64,000 nucleotides of DNA from Negativibacillus massiliensis (GCF_900148495.1 NZ_FTRU01000005.1:124001-188000), one strand, 5' to 3'. Counted from the stretch's first letter, positions 16,834-25,639 are shown. The notes: generated by a model not told the origin, from the sequence alone. A program made the numbers and translations.

Positions 16834-17280
16834 TTACTCAATTGCGATGTATTTGTTTTGCTCGATTTTAGCTGGCTCTTTTTTCGGAACGGTCAGTCTC
16901 AGGATACCATCCTCGAATTTTGCATGAATGTCGTTCTGGGTCAGAGCATCGCCGACATAGAAGGTACGGCTCATGCTGCCTGCATAACGTTCTCTGCGGA
17001 TATACTGACCATCTTTCTTTTCTTCGTCTTTATCAAGACCTTTTGCAGCCTGGATGCTCAGATAGCCGTTGTCCAGCTGGATGCTGATTTCATCTTTCTT
17101 GAATCCAGGCAGGTCGATGTCCAGTTCATAACTGTTTTCAGTTTCACGAACATCGGTCTTCATCATGTTCTTATTATGTTTTCCGTACAAAGGTCTGGTC
17201 ATACGTTCCAGTTCTTTGTCGAAATCAAAGTTCATCATTTCATCAAAAAGGTTTTCTCCAAACAGGCTTGGTAATAACAT
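16834..17280 (-). CDS. hsp20: Small heat shock protein, Hsp20/alpha-crystallin family
   Basis: 148 residues. The alpha-crystallin domain spans about 40-130 with ELDIDLPGFKKDEISIQLDN and the C-terminal GILRLTVPKKE; the tail NKYIAIE carries the I-x-I motif used for oligomer assembly. An ATP-independent chaperone that holds unfolding proteins. Monocistronic, under a consensus promoter overlapped by a CIRCE element, so HrcA repression is expected. Ribosome site TGGAGG. Confidence 0.96.
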   Translation of the reverse strand: MLLPSLFGENLFDEMMNFDFDKELERMTRPLYGKHNKNMMKTDVRETENSYELDIDLPGFKKDEISIQLDNGYLSIQAAKGLDKDEEKKDGQYIRRERYAGSMSRTFYVGDALTQNDIHAKFEDGILRLTVPKKEPAKIEQNKYIAIE

Positions 17281-17390
17281 AAATCATTCCTCCATTTAAA
17301 TCCATTATAACTGTTCGTAAGAACATCGGGATTGGATCTCTGCGAGGAGCTTTCGTTCCTCTGGAGGTCTTTTTCTTTTGTTCTGAACAT

Positions 17391-17433
17391 AGTATAACTC
17401 TGAATATTAGCACTGTCAATAGGAGAGTGCTAA
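17391..17433 (-). promoter_or_regulatory. hsp20 promoter with CIRCE element
   Basis: On the minus strand TTGACA (17414-17419), 17 bp, TATACT (17391-17396). The inverted repeat TTAGCACTg-N9-GAGTGCTAA (17407-17433) is CIRCE with one mismatch in the left arm and covers the -35 box. HrcA binds this element. Confidence 0.92.
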
Positions 17434-17513
17434 TATTTACAAACCATCCATAAAGAACATATTTTATGCAATAAGTTTACAAAATACTGTAATTCTTTGG
17501 TAAAAGAATATAA

Positions 17514-17541
17514 AAAAGGCTCCCTGTTTCGGGAGCCTTTT
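17514..17541 (-). terminator. Terminator of the methyltransferase gene
   Basis: Stem AAAAGGCTCCC / GGGAGCCTTTT with a 6-nt loop, 9 bp after the stop codon of the minus-strand gene. Confidence 0.88.
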
Positions 17542-17550
17542 CAGAGAAAC

Positions 17551-18282
17551 TTATTTTTTGACTGCACGAACAATCAGCATCATCGGGCGGCGCATCTCAT
17601 CCTTCATGCCGGGGAGATCCAGCGTATCTTCCGGCGGCATAGGTTCTGCAACAGCGGTAATTTCAAAACCGTTGTTGAGCAGACCCATCAGATAGGTGGT
17701 AAGGGTACGATGATATTTCGTTACCGATTCCCCCAGAAAGTTTGCGGTGCGCTTTCCTTCATAATAATAGTTATCGACAGGGAAGTGCGCAATACTGCCA
17801 TCCGGATTGGTCACCCACTGCTGGGAGCCTTCTGCGGTAAAGACAGGATGCTCACAGGAAAACAGGAAGGTTCCTCCCGGTTTTAAGAAGCGGGAAACTT
17901 GTTTTGCAACCATATCAAAGGATTCGATATAGTGCAGGGCAAGGGAGGAAAGCACAATATCAAAGCTGCTTTCCTCAAACTGAGCGTCTTCGATTGCGGT
18001 GCAGCGATATTCCACCTGTTCAAAATGAGTCTTTTCCCGGGCAACAGCAAGCATGCGATCAGAAATATCGATGCCGATGACCTGTTTGGCACCGTGCTCC
18101 GCGGCATAGATGCAGTGCCATCCATAGCCACAGCCGAGATCCAGCACCGCTTTTCCACGAAAATCAGGAAGGAGCGGCTCAAGTGTTTTCCACTCACCTG
18201 CTCCTGCAAGACCCTGTTTGGAGCGGCTCATCTGACTGTATTTTTCAAAAAAGGTTTTTTCGTTATATTTGTTCTCTTTCAT
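17551..18282 (-). CDS. Class I SAM-dependent methyltransferase
   Basis: 243 residues. SAM-binding motif I is VLDLGCGYGWHC (about residue 47), motif II acidic end is QVIGIDISDRML, and FDIVLSSLALHY and FLKPGGTFLFS are motifs post-II and III. The C-terminal part (EHPVFT, VDNYYYEGKRTANFLG, TYLMGLLNNGFEI) is like the UbiE/bacterial methyltransferase-11 group acting on small molecules. Start at 18282 after GGGGGAT. Single gene. Substrate unknown. Confidence 0.88.
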   Translation of the reverse strand: MKENKYNEKTFFEKYSQMSRSKQGLAGAGEWKTLEPLLPDFRGKAVLDLGCGYGWHCIYAAEHGAKQVIGIDISDRMLAVAREKTHFEQVEYRCTAIEDAQFEESSFDIVLSSLALHYIESFDMVAKQVSRFLKPGGTFLFSCEHPVFTAEGSQQWVTNPDGSIAHFPVDNYYYEGKRTANFLGESVTKYHRTLTTYLMGLLNNGFEITAVAEPMPPEDTLDLPGMKDEMRRPMMLIVRAVKK

Positions 18283-18397
18283 GGTAAAATCCCCCATACG
18301 AAAATAGATTCAGTTTGTTTGGCTTTCGTATGGGACTATTTGCGCTTGTGGCCATGCATGCCTCATCAGCCCTTTCTAAGCATAAAATCGTGTAAAA

Positions 18398-19726
18398 TTA
18401 ATAGTGATAAACTTTACGAAGTCGAATGAAGTAAAAAATAGAAACGCCCAGTGTCAGCAATTCTGCAACCGGAACGGTCAGCCAGATTCCGTTTACTCCC
18501 ATCACCATTGGAAGCAAGAACATGGACAGCAGCAGAAAGACGAAGGTTCGCAGAAAGGAGATGATTGCGGAGACCTTTCCGTTGGAGAGTGCGGTAAACA
18601 TACCGGAAGAAAAGATATTGGTTCCCACAAAAAGAAAGCTTGTGGCAAACAGTTTAAATCCCGATGAGGTAATGGAAAATACCTCACTGGAAGGAGAGAC
18701 GAAGATGGAAATCAGCATATCGCAGGCAAGGAGCGCAAACAGCACGACACCGACAGCGCTGATAGCAACAAAACGGATGCTGATATTGAAAATGCGGTGC
18801 AGCTGTTCATGGTTTTCACAGCCGTGATTATAGCTGAATACCGGTGCAACACCGGAAGCAAATCCAAAATAGATTGAGGTCAAAAACCATTGTGCATACA
18901 GAGCAATGGTAATGGAAGCAACGCCTGCTTCCCCGAGATAATGCAGCATGGTGAGGTTAAAAAACAGAGTTGTTACGGCATTGGAGAGGTTGGTTACCAT
19001 CTCGGAGGAACCGTTTGCACAGATGTGTGCCAGAACAGGGGCGTCAAAGGTCGGCTTCACAAAGTGCAGACTGCCGTTTCGATCCAGAGAGAAGAAGATA
19101 AGGCCAAAGATTGCCGGGATGCAGTAGCCGATGGCCGTTCCATAAGCGGCACCCTTTACACCCAGAGGGATGACAACGATAAACAAAAAGTCGAAAAAGA
19201 TATTGGCAATTCCGGCAAGGACAGTAACGACCAGGCCAAGATGAGGTTTGCCGGCTGTGATAAAGAAGGTTTGGAACAAAAGCTGAAGCACAGCAAACGG
19301 AGAGAACAGCATCAAGGTATACAGATAGTCGTAGCAGTAAGGGTCCAAGGCAAGGGTGGAACCCATCAGATGAATCAGCGGGCGGGTAAAGAAAATCCCT
19401 ACCAGAGTCATGGCGATACCAAACAGCACACCGATCAGCACCACCATCGAGAATAACTGACGGGCAAGGGCATGTTCTCCCTCTCCCATCTTTTTGGCGA
19501 TGACAGCACTTCCTCCGGTGGCAAGCATGACAGCCACTGCAATGATGAAGCTGATCAGCGGATAAACGATATTCAGCGCGGACAGCGCAGTTTCAGAAAC
19601 GAAATTTGATACAAACACCGCATCCACCATCTGATATAATGCCATAAACAGCATCATAATCATAGAGGGAAGAGTGAATTTTAACAGGGATAGGGTATCA
19701 AATTTTTTTGCAATCTGGTTGTTCAT
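18398..19726 (-). CDS. MATE family efflux transporter
   Basis: 442 residues, about twelve membrane segments, with the first MATE helix LLKFTLPSMIMMLFMALYQMVDAVFVS. Likely a drug or metabolite exporter. It overlaps the upstream MarR gene by 29 bp, so regulator and pump form one operon and the substrate is probably the MarR ligand. Ribosome site GGAGG about 9 nt before the ATG at 19726, within the regulator's coding end. Confidence 0.9.
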   Translation of the reverse strand: MNNQIAKKFDTLSLLKFTLPSMIMMLFMALYQMVDAVFVSNFVSETALSALNIVYPLISFIIAVAVMLATGGSAVIAKKMGEGEHALARQLFSMVVLIGVLFGIAMTLVGIFFTRPLIHLMGSTLALDPYCYDYLYTLMLFSPFAVLQLLFQTFFITAGKPHLGLVVTVLAGIANIFFDFLFIVVIPLGVKGAAYGTAIGYCIPAIFGLIFFSLDRNGSLHFVKPTFDAPVLAHICANGSSEMVTNLSNAVTTLFFNLTMLHYLGEAGVASITIALYAQWFLTSIYFGFASGVAPVFSYNHGCENHEQLHRIFNISIRFVAISAVGVVLFALLACDMLISIFVSPSSEVFSITSSGFKLFATSFLFVGTNIFSSGMFTALSNGKVSAIISFLRTFVFLLLSMFLLPMVMGVNGIWLTVPVAELLTLGVSIFYFIRLRKVYHY

Positions 19727-20153
19727 GGTTTATGTCCTCCATATATTTTTCTCCGATTTTTTCCAGTACGCGGCAGAAAACATCGATCTCTTCCTGAGAA
19801 ACTTCCTGCTCTGCAAGAGAAACCGCACGACAAAGGCTGCGGTTATAATTTTCATAAGCTTTGGCAACCTGATCGTTGAAGGTGAGATAGTAGACCCGTT
19901 TGTCTTTCTGGCTCTGAACCTTTTTGACCAGCCCCTGTGCGATCATATCATTGATTTTTGAGGTGACTGCTGGCTTTGAGATATGAAGCTGCTGGGCAAT
20001 CTTGCTGGCAGTACAGTCAGGGATAAAGTAGATCAGATCCAGATAAAGCAGAGTGTTATAGCTGACATCCGGACAAAGCTGGTTATGGTTCATCAGATTC
20101 AGTTCATTTAAGGAAAGAGTATAGAAAAATTTTTTTACAACATCGCGTGTCAA
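19698..20153 (-). CDS. MarR-family transcriptional regulator
   Basis: 151 residues. A winged helix is visible at about 45-105 (PDCTASKIAQQLHISKPAVTSKINDMIAQGLVKKV, then QKDKRVYYLTF as the wing). The start is taken as TTG 20153 (MTRDVVKKF) because GGAGGTG lies 6 nt upstream; a TTG nine codons earlier would place that site inside the gene. First gene of the MarR-MATE operon. An inverted repeat in the promoter suggests autoregulation. Confidence 0.85.
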   Translation of the reverse strand: MTRDVVKKFFYTLSLNELNLMNHNQLCPDVSYNTLLYLDLIYFIPDCTASKIAQQLHISKPAVTSKINDMIAQGLVKKVQSQKDKRVYYLTFNDQVAKAYENYNRSLCRAVSLAEQEVSQEEIDVFCRVLEKIGEKYMEDINHEQPDCKKI

Positions 20154-20170
20154 GGAAAACACCTCCAAAT

Positions 20171-20231
20171 AGTTAAGCAAATATAATTAAATTAACTTAA
20201 TGATATTACCATAGAATTTTTAAACCGTCAA
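20171..20231 (-). promoter_or_regulatory. Promoter and operator of the MarR-MATE operon
   Basis: On the minus strand TTGACG (20226-20231), 17 bp, TAATAT (20203-20208). Downstream of it AGTTAA-N15-TTAACT (20171-20197) forms an inverted repeat in the leader, a plausible MarR site. Confidence 0.7.
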
Positions 20232-20247
20232 GTGTCGAAAAAGAAAA

Positions 20248-20277
20248 GCCCTCCACCATGATGGTGAAGGGCAGACA
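20248..20277 (-). terminator. Terminator of the GNAT gene at 20287
   Basis: Minus-strand stem GCCCTTCACC / GGTGGAGGGC (one mismatch) with a 5-nt loop, then TTTTCTTTTTC. Confidence 0.8.
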
Positions 20278-20286
20278 AACAAGAAA

Positions 20287-21210
20287 TCAGGTATGGCTGG
20301 TGACAGGAAGACAGAGCTGTTTTGTAAAGAACAAATCGGTTCCCCGAACAAATAGGGTGGAGTCTTTTTGCTCAAGAGGGAAAACGGAAAAGCCGGACAG
20401 TTCTTCCGGAAGAAAATAAAGCTCCGCCCGCTTGGTCTGGGAATCAGACAGGGAAGAAATGATGTGGTTAAGTGGAACTTTTTTCGGGGACAGAACATCA
20501 TAGACAGCCAGAGTATCCTCTTTGACAGAAGCAATGGCAACAGCATCCATTTCCGGGAAATAGTACAGGCTGTTTTCCAGAAAGGTTAGCTCGGAAAAGC
20601 CGCTGTACAAAAAGAGCATCGATTGGTTTTGCAGTGGTGTCATCCGGTATTGCGCAGTTGTTTGAGAAGCGATACGCATAAGAATCTGTTGGTCCTGCTG
20701 CTGTGTTACATCCAGCTTGCGGACATCAGCCTTATTTGCAGCAATCCTGTCTTTATCAGTCTGTTCAGCGGCGGCAAAAAATTCCGGAGCACGCTTAAAT
20801 CCAAACTTTGGATAGAAGTCCAGCACACTGTCGTTAGCGTATAAAAAGACAAAATCAACCTGCTGCTCAAAATTTTCCAGCACCCTGTCGATCAGCCAGC
20901 GGCTCAGTCCACGACCGCGATAATCCGGGTCGGTCATCACTGTGCCAAGCTGGAGCGCTTTGAGCGTTTTCCCTTCCAGTGCAAAGGTGAAAATCGTTGC
21001 GGTGACATGGGAGACCATCTTTTGCAGGTCAAACAGGGAATAGGGCACGCAGCTGTCCGGCCAGAAACCGTTCTGATACCAGCGCTCAAAGGAAAATCCC
21101 CAGGTTTCTTTGGTCATCCGATTGAGCGCCTCCCGGCGGAAATCGGTGTTTTTATAGTCATAGTCAAACTGATAAACCTTGTTTTGTATGGTGACAAATC
21201 GAGTCGGCAT
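20287..21210 (-). CDS. Two-domain GNAT-family acetyltransferase
   Basis: 307 residues. The N-terminal half contains a clear acetyl-CoA motif, LGTVMTDPDYRGRGLSRWLI (about 88-107), preceded by FTFALEG. The C-terminal half (about 170-307) is a second, degenerate domain of the kind seen in Eis-like or paired GNAT proteins, without a visible CoA loop. Start at 21210 (MPTRF) with GAGG upstream. A promoter TTTACA-16-TACAAT lies at 21263-21290. Substrate unknown. Confidence 0.8.
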   Translation of the reverse strand: MPTRFVTIQNKVYQFDYDYKNTDFRREALNRMTKETWGFSFERWYQNGFWPDSCVPYSLFDLQKMVSHVTATIFTFALEGKTLKALQLGTVMTDPDYRGRGLSRWLIDRVLENFEQQVDFVFLYANDSVLDFYPKFGFKRAPEFFAAAEQTDKDRIAANKADVRKLDVTQQQDQQILMRIASQTTAQYRMTPLQNQSMLFLYSGFSELTFLENSLYYFPEMDAVAIASVKEDTLAVYDVLSPKKVPLNHIISSLSDSQTKRAELYFLPEELSGFSVFPLEQKDSTLFVRGTDLFFTKQLCLPVTSHT

Positions 21211-21262
21211 GTTGTTTCCTCTGCAAGAACTTTGCATGATGGGAGAATATACGGACAAGATG

Positions 21263-21290
21263 ATTGTATCACAAATCCGATTTTTGTAAA
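21263..21290 (-). promoter_or_regulatory. Promoter of the two-domain GNAT gene
   Basis: On the minus strand TTTACA (21285-21290), 16-bp spacer, TACAAT (21263-21268). Confidence 0.55.
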
Positions 21291-21316
21291 CAGGAAACCA
21301 GGACGAATCCAATCTA

Positions 21317-21360
21317 TTGACGAATCAGAAGAAATACGTTATTCTTATCTGAGAATAACG
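21317..21360 (+). promoter_or_regulatory. Promoter with palindromic operator of the iron-type ABC importer
   Basis: TTGACG (21317-21322), 17 bp, TATTCT (21340-21345). A perfect 9-bp inverted repeat CGTTATTCT-N6-AGAATAACG (21337-21360) covers the -10 box. A metal-dependent repressor is the likely ligand given the operon content, but the sequence is not a clear Fur or DtxR box. Confidence 0.7.
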
Positions 21361-21378
21361 CAGAACAGGAGGAATTGG

Positions 21379-22413
21379 ATGCAAAAAAAAGAAGGGATCA
21401 GAAAAGAAAGCAGGGAAGGCAGGATTCGGACAATTCTGCTGCTTGGGATTTTGTTTGTTGTTTGCTTTCTGGGGTCTTTTTTGCTGGGAAGATATGCAGT
21501 TTCCCCAAAAGAACTGGGAGGAATCCTTCTCTCCCGCCTGATTTCAATAGAACCATTCTGGAGTTCAGCGGCAGAACGTGTTGTGTTCAATATTCGATTG
21601 CCGCGCGTGCTTTCGGCAGCCCTGATCGGAGCAGGGCTTTCTGCAGCGGGTCTTTGCTATCAGGGACTGTTTCAAAATCCGATGGTTTCCCCGGATGTGC
21701 TGGGTGCTTCGGCGGGAGCTGGTTTTGGTGCGGCACTGGGAATTTTGCTGGGCTTTTCCTATTTTAACATTTCTGCCTTTTCCTTCGTCTGCGGTCTTGG
21801 TGCGGTGCTTCTGGTGCAGCTGGTTGCGTCCCAGGTAAAATCCAGCCCGATGATCGGTCTGGTATTGGGCGGCATCATGATAAGTTCATTGTTTTCTTCG
21901 GGAATATCCTTTATCAAGCTGGTGGCAGACCCAAACGATACTTTGCCTGAGATTACCTACTGGCTGATGGGAAGCCTGTCTGCCATTCGAATGCAGGATC
22001 TCCTGTTTGCAGTTATCCCGATTGGGATTGGATGTTTCATTCTGCTGCTGCTTCGGTGGCGGCTTAATATTCTGACGTTGGGCGAGGAAGAAGCAAGGAG
22101 CATCGGGGTGAATACCAGAATACTGCGCTATGTGGTTATTCTGTGCGCTACGCTGATTACAGCCGCTTGTGTGTCGATTAGCGGTATGATCGGCTGGGTG
22201 GGACTTGTGATTCCGCACTTTGCGCGAATGATGGTCGGATACGATTACCGCGCCACACTGCCAGCGTCCCTCTTGCTGGGCGCAAGCTTTATGATGCTGG
22301 TGGACAATCTGTCGCGCACCCTGACTACGGCGGAGATACCACTGGGGATTCTGACCTCCTTTGTGGGGGCACCGTTCTTTCTCTATCTGCTGTTAAAGGA
22401 GGGAAAGAGATGA
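21379..22413 (+). CDS. FecCD-family ABC transporter permease (iron/siderophore or cobalamin type)
   Basis: 344 residues with about nine to ten membrane helices. Conserved FecCD marks are NIRLPRVLSAALIGAGLSAAG, NPMVSPDVLGASAGAGFG, GMIGWVGLVIPHFAR (the coupling region that meets the ATPase) and TAEIPLGILTSFVGAPFF. Imports ferric siderophore, heme or cobalamin across the membrane. Start at 21379 after AGGAGG. It overlaps the ATPase gene by ATGA. A cobalamin substrate would suit the adenosylcobalamin-dependent mutase at 31 kb, but nothing in the sequence decides this. Confidence 0.93.
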   Translation: MQKKEGIRKESREGRIRTILLLGILFVVCFLGSFLLGRYAVSPKELGGILLSRLISIEPFWSSAAERVVFNIRLPRVLSAALIGAGLSAAGLCYQGLFQNPMVSPDVLGASAGAGFGAALGILLGFSYFNISAFSFVCGLGAVLLVQLVASQVKSSPMIGLVLGGIMISSLFSSGISFIKLVADPNDTLPEITYWLMGSLSAIRMQDLLFAVIPIGIGCFILLLLRWRLNILTLGEEEARSIGVNTRILRYVVILCATLITAACVSISGMIGWVGLVIPHFARMMVGYDYRATLPASLLLGASFMMLVDNLSRTLTTAEIPLGILTSFVGAPFFLYLLLKEGKR

Positions 22414-23219
22414 TGGAACATGTGATGAAACATCAAGAGATCCTTTCAGTCAGAGAGGTTTCGTTTGGATATCGAAATCATCCTGTGCTTCAAAAGGTGA
22501 GCTTTTCCCTTGCACCAAAGGATTTTCTCTGTCTGCTTGGACCAAACGGCGTTGGAAAAAGCACACTGTTTCGCTGCATTCTGGGAATCAATACCGGTTA
22601 TTCGGGCAATATTTTCCTGGGAAATAAAAATCTGCGCACCTTAAGTACGAGAGAGCTTGCAGAAAAGATCGCTTACATTCCGCAGTACAGCACACCGGTG
22701 TTTGGATATACTGTCTTTGAGATGGTGCTGATGGGAACAGCTGGTTCCCACAGCCTTTTTTCCAGTCCCGGCAAAGCGCAGAAAGAGGCAGCGCATAGGG
22801 CAATCGAACGGATGGGAATTTCCCATCTGAGCGACCGCAGCATTGCGGAGATTTCCGGAGGAGAACGCCAGCTTGCACTGATTGCGCGGGCATTGGCACA
22901 GGATGCGGACTACCTGCTGATGGACGAGCCGACAGCAAATCTTGACTACGGCAACCAAATTCGGGTTATGCAGATGATTTCCTCCTTAGCCCAGCAGGGA
23001 TACGGTATCCTGCTTTCTACCCATAATCCCGAACATGCATTAAATTATGCAAACCGGATTCTGGTACTCAAAGATGGAAAAGTATTAAGTGAGGGCAGTC
23101 CGCAGACAGCAGTTGACCGACAGATTTTAAATGAGGCTTATGGAGTAAATGTCCGGATTCACTCGATTGAGCAGTCGGATGGAAGCTATCTGGTGTGCGT
23201 GCCGGATCAGATACAATAA
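22410..23219 (+). CDS. ABC transporter ATP-binding protein (FecE type)
   Basis: 269 residues. Walker A GPNGVGKST (about 44-52), Q-loop in YIPQYST, signature ISGGERQ, Walker B YLLMDEP and the switch histidine in LLSTHNPEHAL are all intact, so it should hydrolyse ATP. Middle gene of the permease-ATPase-binding protein operon and overlaps the permease by 4 bp. Confidence 0.95.
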   Translation: MMEHVMKHQEILSVREVSFGYRNHPVLQKVSFSLAPKDFLCLLGPNGVGKSTLFRCILGINTGYSGNIFLGNKNLRTLSTRELAEKIAYIPQYSTPVFGYTVFEMVLMGTAGSHSLFSSPGKAQKEAAHRAIERMGISHLSDRSIAEISGGERQLALIARALAQDADYLLMDEPTANLDYGNQIRVMQMISSLAQQGYGILLSTHNPEHALNYANRILVLKDGKVLSEGSPQTAVDRQILNEAYGVNVRIHSIEQSDGSYLVCVPDQIQ

Positions 23220-23238
23220 TCGAAAGGAAGAATTTTAT

Positions 23239-24381
23239 ATGATGAAAAAACATTTTACGATCAGACTGATGGCTTTGATGCTGGCAGCACTGATGATGGG
23301 AGCAGCATTTTCTGCCTGCTCGCAGACACAGCAAACCGAACAGACTGAGCAGACACAGGAGACACAGACAGCAGAAAAAACGGAAGAAAGTGCTCAGGAT
23401 ACGGAACAGACAAAGGAAGGTCAGTGGGAGTTTACTGACTCGCTGGGAAGAACGGTTTCTTTTGAAGGGCAGATCGAGCGGGTCGCTCCGTCCGGAAATA
23501 TGGCGCAGCAGTGTCTGTTTTCCATTGCAGCAGACAAGATGGTGGGACGTGCCGGTGAGGTTGCCAAGAATGCAGAGGCTTATTATGGAGAAGAGTTTGT
23601 AAATCTTCCAGTCTTTGGGGCTTTTTACGGAAGCAAATCTGACCTCAACAAAGAAGCGGTAATTGCGGCAGATCCACAGGTCATTATCGACATCGGTGAG
23701 GTCAAGGACGGCATGAAAGAGGAACTGGACGATCTTCAGGAACAGCTGGGAATTCCGGTCGTTTTTATCGAAGCAGATTTGGAAGGAACAGGAACAGCCT
23801 TCCGTACATTGGGACAGCTGCTTGACTGCGAAGAAGAGGCAAACAAAATTGCGGACTACTGTGACCAGACCATGCAGGATGCACAGGAAAAGTCGGCATC
23901 CATTCCGCAGGAGGAGCGCAAGAGCGTTTATTATGGACTGAATGAGAACGGACTGAGCAGTTTTGCACAAGGCTCTTTTCATACCGAAGTAATTGAACTT
24001 GTGGGCGCTGACAACTGCGTGCAGGTGGAAGGTGCTGGCAGCGGTGCAATAGAGATCAGCTTTGAGCAGCTGCTCAACTGGAATCCGGATGTTCTGCTGT
24101 TTGGCGAGCAGTCAATGGCAGATGGTGTGGCAAATGATCCGGTTTGGCAGGAGCTGACAGCGGTGCAGGAAGGCAATTACAGCAAAATTCCATCTGAGCC
24201 GTACAGCTTTCTGGACCAGCCTCCGGCAGCAAACCGCGTCATCGGTGTCAAATGGCTGGGAAATCTGCTTTATCCTGAAATCTATGACTATGATATGGTG
24301 AAGGAAGTGCAGGAATTTTACAGCCTGTTTTACCACTATGACTTGACCGAAGAGCAGGCACAGGAAATTTTGGGCAGATAG
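23239..24381 (+). CDS. Iron-type ABC transporter substrate-binding lipoprotein
   Basis: 380 residues. Signal peptide with lipobox FSAC (cysteine about residue 26), then a Gln/Thr/Glu linker of about 35 residues and a periplasmic-binding-protein-like domain (class III): WEFTDSLGRTVSFEGQIERVA is the classic opening. AADPQVIIDIG and NWNPDVLLFGE are the two lobe motifs. It captures the substrate outside the membrane and hands it to the FecCD permease. Last gene of the operon, ended by the hairpin at 24400. An AAGGA site precedes tandem ATGs at 23239 and 23242. Confidence 0.92.
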   Translation: MMKKHFTIRLMALMLAALMMGAAFSACSQTQQTEQTEQTQETQTAEKTEESAQDTEQTKEGQWEFTDSLGRTVSFEGQIERVAPSGNMAQQCLFSIAADKMVGRAGEVAKNAEAYYGEEFVNLPVFGAFYGSKSDLNKEAVIAADPQVIIDIGEVKDGMKEELDDLQEQLGIPVVFIEADLEGTGTAFRTLGQLLDCEEEANKIADYCDQTMQDAQEKSASIPQEERKSVYYGLNENGLSSFAQGSFHTEVIELVGADNCVQVEGAGSGAIEISFEQLLNWNPDVLLFGEQSMADGVANDPVWQELTAVQEGNYSKIPSEPYSFLDQPPAANRVIGVKWLGNLLYPEIYDYDMVKEVQEFYSLFYHYDLTEEQAQEILGR

Positions 24382-24399
24382 GATAAAAAAATCGTATAA

Positions 24400-24431
24400 A
24401 AAAACGCCGCTTAAATCAAGCGGCGTTTTTT
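24400..24431. terminator. Bidirectional terminator after the ABC importer
   Basis: Stem AAACGCCGCTT / AAGCGGCGTTT with a 5-nt loop, flanked by A and T runs, shared with the converging gene that ends at 24431. Confidence 0.9.
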
Positions 24432-24970
24432 TATCGCAGTAAGGAACAAAACAGTTTTTCTGACATGATGTGAGATAAAATCTCCCAAAGACGCTCCTTT
24501 GCGTTTTCCATGCAATAGCAGTTAGGGGAAACATCCTCCCACGTCACACTGGTACAATACCGAAAAGAGGACCAGTTAGGGTTGAGGGTTTGGCAGTTGG
24601 AAAATGCGGTCACATACAGGTTTTGCAGCAAAAAGTCAAAGCCCTGCTGATAGCTTTTGGGAGAAAGAGCGGAGACGCTTTTCAAAAAGGTGGTCTCTGC
24701 GGGAGCTTTGTTGAGCAGAAAAGAATAAATTCTCTCGGCGGATGGAGTAAGAGGTTTTGGGAAACGAAGATTTTTCAAAAGGTAGTAACATTCCGCACTG
24801 AGATAGGTGGTGCGCTTTTGAAAGACCTTACAGTAAAACAGCTGATGGTTGTCAATCAGTTCCACCACATCGTTCCAGCTGCATCCGATATCCTCCAACG
24901 CGGGAAGAAACGGGTTTTGGTTGCACAGCAAGATGCCGTTGTGCTCAAGATAATTCAGAAGATGGTTCAT
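24431..24970 (-). CDS. AlkZ-related winged-helix-like protein, function unknown
   Basis: 179 residues. No firm family call. The pattern KVFQKRTTYLSAECYYLLK followed by SAERIYSFLLNKAPAETTFLK, then FDFLLQNLYVTAFS and a conserved-looking YCTSVTWED, resembles uncharacterised AlkZ-related proteins of Clostridia, whose helical segment recalls part of the AlkZ DNA glycosylase winged-helix fold. It lacks the full glycosylase. Monocistronic; the stop touches the shared terminator. No catalytic residues can be named. Confidence 0.5.
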   Translation of the reverse strand: MNHLLNYLEHNGILLCNQNPFLPALEDIGCSWNDVVELIDNHQLFYCKVFQKRTTYLSAECYYLLKNLRFPKPLTPSAERIYSFLLNKAPAETTFLKSVSALSPKSYQQGFDFLLQNLYVTAFSNCQTLNPNWSSFRYCTSVTWEDVSPNCYCMENAKERLWEILSHIMSEKLFCSLLR

Positions 24971-25006
24971 CTGTCCGCCTTCTTTCAGAATCTATTTTAG
25001 CGTATA

Positions 25007-25618
25007 TCAGGACAAAGGTTTATCTGAAAAGGTAATGGCAACAATCTGAGCATAGTCGCTGTCGATTTCTTCCGGATGCTCCAGCGCATAGTCCGGGAAA
25101 TAAGCGGTGTGGGAGGTCTGGCTATCCGAGTAACCGTAGTATACGTGAAACGCAATTGGTTTGTTTATCTGAATTTCGGTGCGGCTGCTCAGAGAAGTGG
25201 TGGAATGAGCAGAATATTCCGGTACGCTTTCATCCGGCATCGGAGCGGAATGGGTAAAACCGGTCTTACTCTGTACTGCAATCAAAAGGAGAGCGCCAGT
25301 TTTTTCATCCTGCCGGATGGCAATGCGTCCATCGATCGGAAGGTTATCCTGATTGATGCTAGAAGAATAGCCCTGTGAAGCGACCCACTGTCCATCCTGA
25401 AGCTCAAAGGTTTGAATGGTAAAGGATTTTCCCGTGTTGACGGTAAAGTCAAACAGGAGTGGTTCCTGTGCCTCTGCCAGCTTGAGAATATTGATTTCCT
25501 CTTCGGTAAGCTCTGCCTTTTCAAGATAGTTGCCGACTTTTTCCTGCTGCGGCGTACAGCCGGAAAGCAGGAAAATCAGCATAAGGATACTCAGCAGAGA
25601 AAGAAGCAGTTTTTTCAT
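25007..25618 (-). CDS. Predicted lipoprotein (paralogue of 25640-26248)
   Basis: 203 residues. Signal peptide with lipobox LSGC (cysteine at residue 21), then a domain with no recognised fold. It aligns with the next gene upstream through GNYLEKAELTEEE, LLFDFTVNTGKSF, DGRIAIRQDE and the C-terminal AITFSDKPL. The two are tandem copies from one ancestor, 21 bp apart in one operon. Probably surface-attached; no function can be assigned. Ribosome site GGAGG. Confidence 0.8.
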   Translation of the reverse strand: MKKLLLSLLSILMLIFLLSGCTPQQEKVGNYLEKAELTEEEINILKLAEAQEPLLFDFTVNTGKSFTIQTFELQDGQWVASQGYSSSINQDNLPIDGRIAIRQDEKTGALLLIAVQSKTGFTHSAPMPDESVPEYSAHSTTSLSSRTEIQINKPIAFHVYYGYSDSQTSHTAYFPDYALEHPEEIDSDYAQIVAITFSDKPLS

Positions 25619-25639
25619 CGGTACCTCCGTGACTGGATT

